Below, in pieces: positions 39,873 to 47,857 of a stretch of DNA of 64,000 bases. Under the pieces are notes generated by a model, which made no database searches, had not been told where the DNA came from, and was given only the letters and a program-made list of their open reading frames with translations. A program made the translations under genes and the position numbers. Each line of letters starts with the position of its first letter. The first letter of the stretch is position 1. Source of the stretch: Mesonia aquimarina (GTDB taxonomy: Bacteria; Bacteroidota; Bacteroidia; Flavobacteriales; Flavobacteriaceae); assembly GCF_003667275.1 (NCBI RefSeq), contig NZ_RCNV01000006.1, positions 1-64,000 of the forward strand, in the 5' to 3' direction.

Positions 39873-41141
39873 ATGTTACCATTTATTTCAGCTGAAGAAG
39901 CAGTAAAAAACGTAAACTCAGGAAATCGCATATTTTTTCAAGGAGCGGCAATGACACCAAAAGTAATCATCAATGCTTTATGCAAACGTTATGAAGAGCT
40001 TGAAAGTATTGAAATTGTACAGATGCATACCGAAGGCAATGCCCTTTATGCGCAAGCTCCCTACAATAAAAGTTTTCATGTAAATAGTTGCTTTGTTGGC
40101 GGAAATGTAAGACAAAATGTAAACTCTGCACACGGCGATTATATTCCGATTTTTTTAAGTGAAATGCACTTGCTTTTTAAGCGTGGTATTTTAGCCTTAG
40201 ATGTGGCTTTTATTCAAGTCTCACCTCCCGACAAACACGGTTATTGTTCGTTGGGAACTTCTATAGATGTGACGTTAACCGCTATTCATTACGCTAAAAA
40301 AGTAATTGCGCAAGTAAACCCGCAAGTACCCAGAACGCACGGTGACGGAATAATTCATATCAATAAAATTGACGCTGCTGTTGAAGTAAAGGAACCTATT
40401 CATGAAGTATTTCCGGTTGAACCTTCTGAGGTTGAAAAACAAATCGGTTATCACGTGGCACAATTAGTTGAAGATGGCGCTACATTACAGATGGGCATTG
40501 GCGGAATTCCAAATGTAGTTTTAAACAATTTATACAATCACAAAAATTTGGGAATTCATACCGAAATGTTTTCTGATGGTGTATTACCATTAATTGAAAA
40601 AGGAATAATTACCGGTGAAAATAAAGTCGTGAAAAACGGAAAAATCGTTACTTGTTTTGCAATCGGTTCCCCTAAGCTCTATGAGTTTTTAGATGATAAT
40701 CCATTAGTACACTTTAAGGAGGCAGCTTATACTAACGACACTTCTATCATTCGAAAAAACCCAAAAGTTACCGCCATAAATAGTGCTATTGAAATTGATT
40801 TAACCGGTCAGGTTTGTGCCGATACTATCGGGAAAATGCAATATTCCGGCGTAGGTGGTCAAATGGATTTTATACGCGGAGCTTCCCTCTCCGAGGGCGG
40901 AAAAGCAATCATCGCTATGCCTTCTGTTACAGCCAAAGGAATTACCAAAATTGTTCCGTATTTAAAGGAAGGCGCGGGTGTAACAACAACTCGAGCACAC
41001 GTACACTACATCGTGACCGAAAATGGTGTTGTAAATCTTTATGGTAAAAGTTTAAAGCAGCGTGCTAAAGCCTTAATTTCTATAGCCCACAGAGATCATC
41101 GAGAGTCTTTAGAAAAAGCGATGTACGAGCGTTTTAAATAA
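39873..41141 (+). CDS. acetyl-CoA hydrolase/CoA transferase
   Basis: 422 residues from the ATG at 39873 (the frame extends nine codons to a TTG). Two-domain class I-like CoA transferase of the acetyl-CoA hydrolase/4-hydroxybutyrate CoA-transferase family: MLPFISAEEAVKNV at the N-terminus, SPPDKHGYCSLGTSID, GATLQMGIGGIPNVVL with the oxyanion glycines, EMFSDGVLPL with a candidate catalytic glutamate, and SGVGGQMDFIRGA. It would exchange CoA among short-chain acids; the substrate is not determinable. Its promoter keeps the spacing of the Fnr-type sites, so a role in low-oxygen metabolism is plausible. Confidence 0.88.
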   Translation: MLPFISAEEAVKNVNSGNRIFFQGAAMTPKVIINALCKRYEELESIEIVQMHTEGNALYAQAPYNKSFHVNSCFVGGNVRQNVNSAHGDYIPIFLSEMHLLFKRGILALDVAFIQVSPPDKHGYCSLGTSIDVTLTAIHYAKKVIAQVNPQVPRTHGDGIIHINKIDAAVEVKEPIHEVFPVEPSEVEKQIGYHVAQLVEDGATLQMGIGGIPNVVLNNLYNHKNLGIHTEMFSDGVLPLIEKGIITGENKVVKNGKIVTCFAIGSPKLYEFLDDNPLVHFKEAAYTNDTSIIRKNPKVTAINSAIEIDLTGQVCADTIGKMQYSGVGGQMDFIRGASLSEGGKAIIAMPSVTAKGITKIVPYLKEGAGVTTTRAHVHYIVTENGVVNLYGKSLKQRAKALISIAHRDHRESLEKAMYERFK

Positions 41142-41196
41142 AACAAAAATGTTAGTTTGAGCATAGTCGAGCGCTCTTGAAATTTAAAATTATAAA

Positions 41197-41230
41197 AAAA
41201 AATCCCTAGTAAAAGCTAGGGATTTTTTAA
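41197..41230. terminator. terminator after the CoA transferase
   Basis: Stem AAAAATCCCTAG/CTAGGGATTTTT with a 6-nt loop and flanking A and T runs. Confidence 0.75.
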
Positions 41231-41235
41231 TTTCC

Positions 41236-41315
41236 TTCATTCTGAAATTGTTTTAGAATTTCATCTCAATGAGTTGTATGATTTTAATGTAAACGTGAAT
41301 CAAGTTTTGATTCTA
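41236..41315. repeat. dispersed intergenic repeat, copy 4 (degenerate)
   Basis: The left arm CATTCTGAAATTGTTTTAGA then ATTTCATCTC and the right part GTGAATCAAGTTTTGATTCT follow the pattern of the GTCATTCTGAA family with several substitutions. Confidence 0.4.
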
Positions 41316-41334
41316 AGAAATTTATAGAATATAT

Positions 41335-42060
41335 CTATTTTCTATTTCCTAGAATCCGAAGTAAAAATAAAAAGAGGTTAATAAAATCTAGGTATAATGT
41401 TAAGGCTCCAATTATAGAAAGTTTTTGTCCTGTTTCAGAATTTTCGTTGCCTTCAATAGCAATCCTTTTTAATTTTTGAGTATCCCAAGCGGTTAATCCT
41501 ACAAAAATTAGAACTCCGGCATAGGTTACGATCCAGTATAACATTTCATTTTGAAAGAATAAATTCACGATCGAAGCGATCACTAAACCAATTAATGCCA
41601 TAAAACATAGATTTCCGATTTTGGTTAAATCCTTTTTGGTGTAATAGCCATATGCACTCATCGCTCCAAAAGTTCCTGCGGTGACAAAAAAAGTAGAAGC
41701 AATGGAACCTGCTGTATAAGCCAAAAAGATGAATGATAAGGTTAATCCGTTAAATGAAGCATAAGCAATAAATAAAGCAATTGCGGTACTTGCCGACATA
41801 TTTTTAATGGCTGAGCTTAAGTAAGCTACCAAGGCAAACTCCCCAATAATGAGACCGAAGAAAATAATTTTATTTCCTAAAACGGCATTAAGAAGCGAAG
41901 GTGTTGAAGCGGTTATAATCGCTACCAATCCGGTAATCAAAAGTGCTAATGTCATCCAACTATACACTTTTGTAAAAAAGCCGGCCTGCGCTTTTTTAAT
42001 TTCATCTTGAGTTAGCGAGTGAGCTTCATAATTAGAAGCTTCAGATAAGTTAGAATTCAT
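41335..42060 (-). CDS. Bax inhibitor-1/YccA family membrane protein
   Basis: 241 residues with seven helices after an N-terminal cytoplasmic tail. The start FFTKVYSWMTLALLITGLVA and the C-terminal pattern YAGVLIFVGLTAWDTQKLKRIA ... LYLDFINLFLFLLRILG, with conserved Asp pairs, are hallmarks of the BI-1 family (pH-gated calcium leak in a bacterial homologue). The physiological role in this organism is unknown. Confidence 0.92.
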   Translation of the reverse strand: MNSNLSEASNYEAHSLTQDEIKKAQAGFFTKVYSWMTLALLITGLVAIITASTPSLLNAVLGNKIIFFGLIIGEFALVAYLSSAIKNMSASTAIALFIAYASFNGLTLSFIFLAYTAGSIASTFFVTAGTFGAMSAYGYYTKKDLTKIGNLCFMALIGLVIASIVNLFFQNEMLYWIVTYAGVLIFVGLTAWDTQKLKRIAIEGNENSETGQKLSIIGALTLYLDFINLFLFLLRILGNRK

Positions 42061-42217
42061 ATTTTACGGTTTTGGGTAAAAATATGAGTTTTATTTAAAA
42101 TGGAATAAATTTTTTTTACAATTTCAATCAGTTTTGAGTCTAATTCTACTAGAGTGATTTTTTCAGAAGCAATTGTAAAATACTTTCGCTATGGGTTGCA
42201 CTATTTTTCTGTAAGTA

Positions 42218-42260
42218 TGACCAATGTCATTTTTTAAACCTCTCTTTACCAATACTTTTA
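42218..42260 (+). promoter_or_regulatory. Fnr-type dyad plus -7 element, 42286-globin operon
   Basis: Dyad TGAC-CAAT-GTCA at 42218-42229 and TACTTTTA at 42253-42260 (TAnnTTTG with one change), 33 bp centre to centre. The sequence after the dyad (ATGTCATTTTTTAA) is nearly identical to that before ccoS. Confidence 0.65.
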
Positions 42261-42285
42261 TACTATAATTTAAAAACATAAGAAG

Positions 42286-42576
42286 ATGTCAGTTTATCAA
42301 AAGTATTACGGAGAGTTTAAAGAAATGTATTTCGGGAATGCCGCAATAGGCATCATTGCTTCTAGTTGTCTAGGAGCCGTTGCAGCCATGTTTATTTTAA
42401 TGACCGGTCACGGATTTTGGCAAATGGCTCAGTTATTTGCTGTAGTAATGATTTGTATGGGTTTCAATACAGCAGTTCTTTCTAATCTACCTGCAAAACA
42501 AGTTTTTAATTCGTTAATAGCAAGCATATCTGTAAATTTATTGTTTATTTTGTTTCACGGTTTATCGCTGTTATAA
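42286..42576 (+). CDS. small three-helix membrane protein, globin partner
   Basis: 96 residues, three hydrophobic helices (about 18-40, 45-64, 75-95), with YQKYYGEFKEMYFGNAAIG at the N-terminus. I recognise no named family. It is 7 bp upstream of the truncated globin gene and shares its Fnr-type promoter, so a membrane role coupled to oxygen or nitric oxide handling is likely, but unproven. Confidence 0.7.
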   Translation: MSVYQKYYGEFKEMYFGNAAIGIIASSCLGAVAAMFILMTGHGFWQMAQLFAVVMICMGFNTAVLSNLPAKQVFNSLIASISVNLLFILFHGLSLL

Positions 42577-42583
42577 TAATTTT

Positions 42584-42967
42584 ATGAAAGAGATAGAAAA
42601 TAGAGAAGATGTACAATTATTAGTACATCGGTTTTATGATAAAGTGAGAGCCAATCCTGAGATTGGCTCTTTTTTTAATGAAACCATAAGCAATTGGGAC
42701 CACCATTTAGAAAAGTTAACCGACTTTTGGGAAAGCAACTTGTTTTTTGCCGGAAAATATAGAGGTCGCCCGGGAAGAACACATATTATGGTAGATTATA
42801 ACTTTAACCACCAAATAGAAGCAAAACATTTTGGAGTTTGGCTCAATCTCTGGGTGAATACCCTAGATGAATATTTTGAAGGTGAATTAGCGGAAAGAGC
42901 AAAATTTAATGCTAGAAAAATGGCTACTAATTTTCAGATGAAAATCTTTATGGCTCGACCAAAGTAA
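42584..42967 (+). CDS. truncated haemoglobin, group III type
   Basis: 127 residues with the truncated-globin 2/2 fold. The segment LVHRFYDKVRANPEIGSFFNETI covers helices A-B, WDHHLEKLTDFWESNLFFAGKYRGRPGRTH includes the E-helix and family-III features, and HFGVWLNLWVNTLDEYFEG contains the proximal region with conserved Trp. It probably binds O2 or NO in the cytoplasm. Cotranscribed with the small membrane protein. Confidence 0.9.
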   Translation: MKEIENREDVQLLVHRFYDKVRANPEIGSFFNETISNWDHHLEKLTDFWESNLFFAGKYRGRPGRTHIMVDYNFNHQIEAKHFGVWLNLWVNTLDEYFEGELAERAKFNARKMATNFQMKIFMARPK

Positions 42968-42968
42968 A

Positions 42969-42998
42969 AAAAACACGTCAAAAAAAATGACGTGTTTC
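42969..42998. terminator. terminator after the globin gene
   Basis: Stem AAACACGTCA/TGACGTGTTT with a short A-rich loop immediately after the stop codon. Confidence 0.65.
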
Positions 42999-43032
42999 CT
43001 TACTCAAAACTAATTAACTTAACCTAAAAAAA

Positions 43033-44394
43033 CTAAACTGTCATAGAAAAAAGACGCGTTTCAGGTTTGTTTTCTTGTAACCGCAAATCAAATGCCATAC
43101 ATATATTTCGAACAAAAGGTCTCCCCTTTTCTGTGATTTCCAGTGTATTTTCTTTTCTTTTTAGAAGTCCGTCGTTCTCCATTTCAGTTAAACGTTCTAA
43201 AATTCCCGGTAGCCCCATTAATTCCTTGTTATCAATCCATTGTGTTTTTAAATGACACATTAAATTTAAAATATGCTGCCGAATAGTTAAGTCTTCTTTA
43301 GTTAATATATGACCCTTAAAAACCGGTAAAATATTTTCATTTACCAAATGCTGATATTCTTCTACACCTTTTACATTTTGGGAGAAACCATACCAACTAT
43401 CACTAATTGAAGAAACACCGAGCCCAACCATAAGTTGTGTTTTAGAAGCGTTATACCCCATAAAATTTCGGTGTAGTTTATTTTCTTTTACCGATTTTGC
43501 TAATTCATCTGTTGGTAATGCAAAATGATCCATCCCGATTTCTAGGTAACCAATTTCTTCTAACAACTTTTTACCTAATTCATATTGTTTTCGTTTTTCT
43601 TCCGCTGAAGGCAAATCATTTTCGTTATAACCGCGTTGTCCGTTTCCTTTTATCCACGGAACATGTGCGTAACTATAAAAGGCAATTCGGTCTGGTAACA
43701 ACTCTTTTGTTTTCAAAATAGTTTTTTCAACCGCTTCTATGGTTTGAAAAGGCAATCCGAAAATAATATCATGTCCAACAGATGTAAAGCCAATTGCTCG
43801 AGTTTCTTCAGTAGCAGTTTTTACTTTTTCAAAAGGCTGAATTCTATGAATGGCTTTTTGCACTTCTTTATCATAATCTTGAACACCATAACTTACTCTC
43901 GTAAAGCCAACTTCATACAGTGCTTCTAAATGCGCTTTTGTGGTGTTGTTAGGATGCCCTTCAAAACTAAACTGATGATTTTTAACTACTTCAACTTTTC
44001 TTAAAAGTTCTTTCATTAAAAATTTCAGGTTTTCCGGTGAAAAGAAAGTTGGCGTTCCACCACCAAGATGAATTTCTTTTACGCGAGGTTTTTCTGGAAA
44101 AATAGCTAAATATAATTGCCATTCTTTTAAAAGCGCTTTAAGATATGGTAATTCAACATCGTGACGTTGGGTAATGCGTTTGTTACACCCGCAAAACGTA
44201 CACATACTTTCGCAAAAAGGCAAATGAATGTAGAGACTAATTCCCTCAGGAGTATTACTTTCTTTGAAAGATTTAATGACCGATTGTTTCCAGTTTTTTA
44301 ATGAGAAAGTTGAATTATCCCAATACGGAACGGTTGGATAACTTGTATATCGAGGTCCTGGAATATTATATTTTTGAATAAGCGATTGGCACAT
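43033..44394 (-). CDS. hemN: oxygen-independent coproporphyrinogen III oxidase (HemN)
   Basis: 453 residues, a radical SAM enzyme for anaerobic haem synthesis. The extended cluster motif CESMCTFCGCNKR (about 61-73) has the HemN-type CxxxCxxC with a fourth Cys. Other signatures are IHLGGGTPTFFS, FEGHPNNTT and YSYAHVPWIKGNGQRGYNENDLP, with the C-terminal HemN domain to 450. It follows a universal stress protein gene by 7 bp and lies under the Fnr-type promoter, consistent with haem supply for the cbb3 oxidase at low oxygen. Confidence 0.94.
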   Translation of the reverse strand: MCQSLIQKYNIPGPRYTSYPTVPYWDNSTFSLKNWKQSVIKSFKESNTPEGISLYIHLPFCESMCTFCGCNKRITQRHDVELPYLKALLKEWQLYLAIFPEKPRVKEIHLGGGTPTFFSPENLKFLMKELLRKVEVVKNHQFSFEGHPNNTTKAHLEALYEVGFTRVSYGVQDYDKEVQKAIHRIQPFEKVKTATEETRAIGFTSVGHDIIFGLPFQTIEAVEKTILKTKELLPDRIAFYSYAHVPWIKGNGQRGYNENDLPSAEEKRKQYELGKKLLEEIGYLEIGMDHFALPTDELAKSVKENKLHRNFMGYNASKTQLMVGLGVSSISDSWYGFSQNVKGVEEYQHLVNENILPVFKGHILTKEDLTIRQHILNLMCHLKTQWIDNKELMGLPGILERLTEMENDGLLKRKENTLEITEKGRPFVRNICMAFDLRLQENKPETRLFSMTV

Positions 44395-44401
44395 AATTAT
44401 T

Positions 44402-45232
44402 TTATTCGTGTAAAACTAAAAATGGTATTTCTTTATGGTAACTGATTTTTTTTGCAATAGGATGAAATAAAATATGTTGAAAAAAATTGAGGTTTTTCGC
44501 CATCATAGCAATCATTCGGACTTCGTGTTGAACTACAAAAGATTGTACTGCTTCTTCTAAAGTTGAATCTACTTTATAATGAAAACTATGCGGAATATCT
44601 TGCAATTGCCCTTGTAAAAAAAGTTTATTGTTTTGCTGAATTTCACTTAATTCTTCACTTTTTTTTGAAACATATAAAACGCTTAAAGCTGAATTGTTGA
44701 AATGAGAAACTCTTTTTAAGGTGCTAAGAATTTTAGTTTTATAGCGTGTATTAAAATCAGTTGGAAAAGCAATTTCTGAAACTGATCTAAAACGGGCATT
44801 TTCAGGAATTACAAGAATGGGACATTTTACTTTTGTAATTACATCGGTGGTATGGCTACCAACCGTTGCTTCTTTAAAATTGCTGTTTCCTTGCGTTCCC
44901 ATCACAATAAAATTGATGTGTTTTTCAGCAACGTGCAAACGAATTGATTCTATAAAATTGCCATCTTCTATTGAAGTATAAAAATGATGTTTGGTATTGG
45001 TTTTCTGTTGCTGTAATTTTTGTAATAAAAGTTGAAAAGATTGAATTACAGTATTCGATTTTTTCTTTTCGATTACACTTCCATCAGAAATAACCTCTTC
45101 CGGTTCTTGATCATTTATATGAATGATATAAAAATTGGCGTGGATATTTTTAAAAAAATCAACCGCGTAAGCTATAGCATTCCAGGAGTTTTGTGAGAAA
45201 TCGGTAGGCAATAAAATATTCATCTTCTTCAA
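44402..45232 (-). CDS. tandem-domain universal stress protein (hemN operon)
   Basis: 276 residues with two UspA folds. The first has MNILLPTDFSQNSWNAIAYAV and the ATP-binding loop GTQGNSNFKEATVGSHTT; the second (from about 140) is partly degenerate. Paralogue of the 26969-27817 protein. It is first in the operon with hemN and directly downstream of the TGATAAAAATCA dyad, so it is probably induced at low oxygen. Confidence 0.9.
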   Translation of the reverse strand: MKKMNILLPTDFSQNSWNAIAYAVDFFKNIHANFYIIHINDQEPEEVISDGSVIEKKKSNTVIQSFQLLLQKLQQQKTNTKHHFYTSIEDGNFIESIRLHVAEKHINFIVMGTQGNSNFKEATVGSHTTDVITKVKCPILVIPENARFRSVSEIAFPTDFNTRYKTKILSTLKRVSHFNNSALSVLYVSKKSEELSEIQQNNKLFLQGQLQDIPHSFHYKVDSTLEEAVQSFVVQHEVRMIAMMAKNLNFFQHILFHPIAKKISYHKEIPFLVLHE

Positions 45233-45242
45233 TATTATAAAG

Positions 45243-45285
45243 CAAAAGTAGAAGATGAGTTAGTACTGAAAAATGATAAAAATCA
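45243..45285 (-). promoter_or_regulatory. Fnr-type dyad plus -7 element, usp-hemN promoter
   Basis: Perfect dyad TGAT-AAAA-ATCA at 45274-45285. On the minus strand TACTTTTG (45243-45250) is a perfect TAnnTTTG -7 element at 33 bp centre to centre, ending 11 bp before the start codon at 45232. It is the closest match in the window to the classical Fnr box core. Confidence 0.72.
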
Positions 45286-45329
45286 GCTTTCTATTTTTTT
45301 TATGAAGTTATATAAAAATTGAAAAAAAC

Positions 45330-45431
45330 GTCATTCTGAATTTATTTCAGAATCTCATCATTTTAATTAACATATAGATAGGAGAATCTGAAATCGAAGA
45401 TTCAACGGAGATAATCAAGTTCAGGTTGACG
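45330..45431. repeat. dispersed intergenic repeat, copy 5
   Basis: The left arm GTCATTCTGAATTTATTTCA then GAATCTCATC and the right arm ATCAAGTTCAGGTTGAC pair in inverted orientation. The centre is longer than in other copies and holds an extra small dyad (AATCTGAAATCGAAGATTC). Confidence 0.55.
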
Positions 45432-45454
45432 AAGGTTTTCTTTCAGACACTGGT

Positions 45455-46507
45455 TTACTCCATTAGTTCTAAACCTTCAATATCTAGAATTTTAATATTT
45501 CTACCTTCAATTTCTAACAAACCTTCTTTTTTAAAACTCGATAAAGTTCTGATAAGACTTTCTGTGGCGATACCGGCAACGCTTGCTAAATCAGTACGTG
45601 AAATTTTAATATTTTCTGAAGGTTTTTTATCTAATACTTTTACAAACTGAAGAATGGTTTGCGCGGTTTTTCGTTTAACAGAACTGTACGCCATTTGCAA
45701 AAGTTGTTGTTTTATTTCTGATAAATTATCGGTGAGCACATTCATTAATTCCAAGGAAACTTTTTTATTTTCTTCTAGAATTCCTTTTAAAGTTTGTTTA
45801 GAAATACCGGCAAGTTCTGTGGTTTCTACCGCGGTTGCCGATTCTTGATACGGAATGTTTTCATCAAAAGAAGTGAAGCCTAAAAAATCGTCTGCTTTAA
45901 AAAGTGTAGTGATTAATTCTTTTCCATTTTCATCCATTTGGTGAGTTTTCACTACGCCTTTTAAAATTAAATAGATGTAATTAGAGTGATCTCCTTCTTT
46001 ATAAATAGTTTCTCCTTTTTTGTACGTGCTTATTTCGCCTTCATCATCAAAAAGGTTTTTAAGTTCATTTAGATTTCTAACATCATCATTTTTCTCTATT
46101 TTTTTAGGAAAAGAATCCTGAATATTTTCGCTTAAAATTTTAGCTTTTGCCAGCCGACTTTCTACGGCACTAATTAATTCTTCTTCGTCAAAAGGCTTGG
46201 TCAAGTAATCGTCTGCGCCCATATTCATTCCTTTTCTAATTTCTTTATGCTCGGTTTTGGCAGAAAGAAATACAAATGGAATATGTTGTGTTTTTTTATT
46301 CTTTGCTAAGGCTTCTAAAACTCCGTAGCCGTCAACTTCGGGCATCATAATATCGCAGACAATAATGTTTGGATTTTCTTTTAAGGCTTTGTTTATTCCT
46401 ATTCTTCCGTTCGGTGCAGTGAGTACATCGTAATTTGAAAGTTCTAAAATTTCTGCAGTATTTTCTCGTAAAACCGCGTCATCTTCAATAAGAAGAATAG
46501 TATTCAT
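45455..46507 (-). CDS. response regulator fused to a Crp/Fnr-type transcription factor
   Basis: 350 residues. Receiver domain 1-120 with D9/D10, phospho-acceptor D52 (VCDIMMPEVDGYG) and K104 (LTKPF). A cyclic-nucleotide-like beta-roll follows (about 150-260; YKKGETIYKEGDHSNYIYLILKG), then a long dimer helix and a winged HTH (about 295-345; RTDLASVAGIATESLIRTLSSFKKEGLL), whose recognition helix keeps the Glu...Arg pair of Fnr/Crp. The only cysteine is C51 in the receiver, so it cannot hold an Fnr-type Fe-S cluster; signal input is presumably phosphorylation. It is 3 bp downstream of the kinase gene and is the best candidate regulator for the TGAY-N4-RTCA sites. Confidence 0.88.
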   Translation of the reverse strand: MNTILLIEDDAVLRENTAEILELSNYDVLTAPNGRIGINKALKENPNIIVCDIMMPEVDGYGVLEALAKNKKTQHIPFVFLSAKTEHKEIRKGMNMGADDYLTKPFDEEELISAVESRLAKAKILSENIQDSFPKKIEKNDDVRNLNELKNLFDDEGEISTYKKGETIYKEGDHSNYIYLILKGVVKTHQMDENGKELITTLFKADDFLGFTSFDENIPYQESATAVETTELAGISKQTLKGILEENKKVSLELMNVLTDNLSEIKQQLLQMAYSSVKRKTAQTILQFVKVLDKKPSENIKISRTDLASVAGIATESLIRTLSSFKKEGLLEIEGRNIKILDIEGLELME

Positions 46508-46510
46508 AAA

Positions 46511-47743
46511 TTAAGCATTTTGGGTTAGTGGAAGCTTCACAGTGAATGTGCTTCCTTCATTTTCTTTACTGATAAAATTAATATTTCCACCAAGGTTTTC
46601 CAAGTGACTTTTTATGATATTTAGACCGATTCCCGTTCCTTGATTTAAGAGAGCGTTTTCTGCTCTAAAATAACGTTTAAAAATATATTTTTGTTCCTTT
46701 TCCGGAATCCCGATTCCTTCATCTTTAATTTGAATTTTTAGCCAATCTTTTTCTGAAAATGCTTGAATATCGATAAGGGAATTTTCGGGGGAATATTTTA
46801 TAGCGTTATTAATTAGGTTGGTAAAAATTAGTTCTAGAATTTTTTCATCAAAATGTAAATTAATATCGTCTATATTTTCAGGATACTTTATTTTTTGCCC
46901 GTCTTTTAAAAGCATATTAGCGTCGTAAATCACTTCGTTAATAACTTTGCTTAACGGAAAATTACTGAATTTATAACTGACTTTTCCGGTTTCCAAACGC
47001 TCTACAGAAAGAAAATCATCTAAAATATTATTGAGGTATTTTACTTTACTTTTTATGGTTTTTAAATGCTTTTCTCTTTTCTCTTGTTGCTCTCTTTGGG
47101 TGTATTTACCAATAAGCGTTGTGGATGTTAAAATTCCGCTCAGCGGTGTTTTAAATTCGTGCGAAACTAAGGAGAGAAATTTGGTTTTAAGCTCGTTGAG
47201 TTCGCGTTCTTTTCTAAGTGATTCTTTTATTTTATTCTCGGCTTCTTTTCGTTTTACAATTTCATCTTCTAGTTCCAGAACCGTTTTTCGTAATTGTTTA
47301 GTTCTTTTTTCAATTTTATGTTCTAATTGATTATTGAGTTCAAGAATTTGTTGTTCATGTTTTTTTCGAATGGTAATATCTATAACCATTGCCATCACGT
47401 AATGATGGCCTTCTTGCTCAAAAGGATTTAGACCTGCTTCTACCGGAAATTGTGAGCCATCTTTGTGTAAACCATATAAATCACGTCCGTGTCCCATTTG
47501 TCGCTGCTCAGAGCTTTGCATAAATTGCTCCACGTGGTGTTGATGTTGATGATGATATTTCTGAGGAATTAGGGTGTCTAAATGTTGACCTTTTAACTCG
47601 CCTTCATCATAACCAAACATTTTATTTGCAGAAGAATTGCTGGCTACCACAATTTGTTGCTTGTTTACCACGATAATTCCTTCTGAAACAGATTCAAATA
47701 ATAATCCAAAAGAATGATTGTTAATTTCCTCAAATTTTTCCAT
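46511..47743 (-). CDS. FixL-like PAS sensor histidine kinase
   Basis: 410 residues without membrane helices. One PAS domain (about 10-128) aligns with the FixL haem PAS: LIPQKYHHQHQHHVEQF places H67 at the FixL proximal haem histidine, and MGHGRDLYGLHKDGSQFP places R87 at the distal arginine that contacts O2. The FixL second arginine is Q73 here. A coiled coil (135-185) leads to HisKA with H195 (SHEFKTPLSG) and HATPase (NLINNAIKYS, DEGIGIP, GTGIGLNII). It probably phosphorylates the receiver-Crp protein encoded next. Haem binding is inferred from the residue pattern only. Confidence 0.85.
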   Translation of the reverse strand: MEKFEEINNHSFGLLFESVSEGIIVVNKQQIVVASNSSANKMFGYDEGELKGQHLDTLIPQKYHHQHQHHVEQFMQSSEQRQMGHGRDLYGLHKDGSQFPVEAGLNPFEQEGHHYVMAMVIDITIRKKHEQQILELNNQLEHKIEKRTKQLRKTVLELEDEIVKRKEAENKIKESLRKERELNELKTKFLSLVSHEFKTPLSGILTSTTLIGKYTQREQQEKREKHLKTIKSKVKYLNNILDDFLSVERLETGKVSYKFSNFPLSKVINEVIYDANMLLKDGQKIKYPENIDDINLHFDEKILELIFTNLINNAIKYSPENSLIDIQAFSEKDWLKIQIKDEGIGIPEKEQKYIFKRYFRAENALLNQGTGIGLNIIKSHLENLGGNINFISKENEGSTFTVKLPLTQNA

Positions 47744-47857
47744 AGTTCAAAAATAAGAGATATTATTTTATAAGAATTTTTTTATTTCATCATTTCTTAA
47801 ACTTCAGCTTATATTCACTTAAGGTTTGCAAACTAATTTTGCCGCTTAATTTTATAT

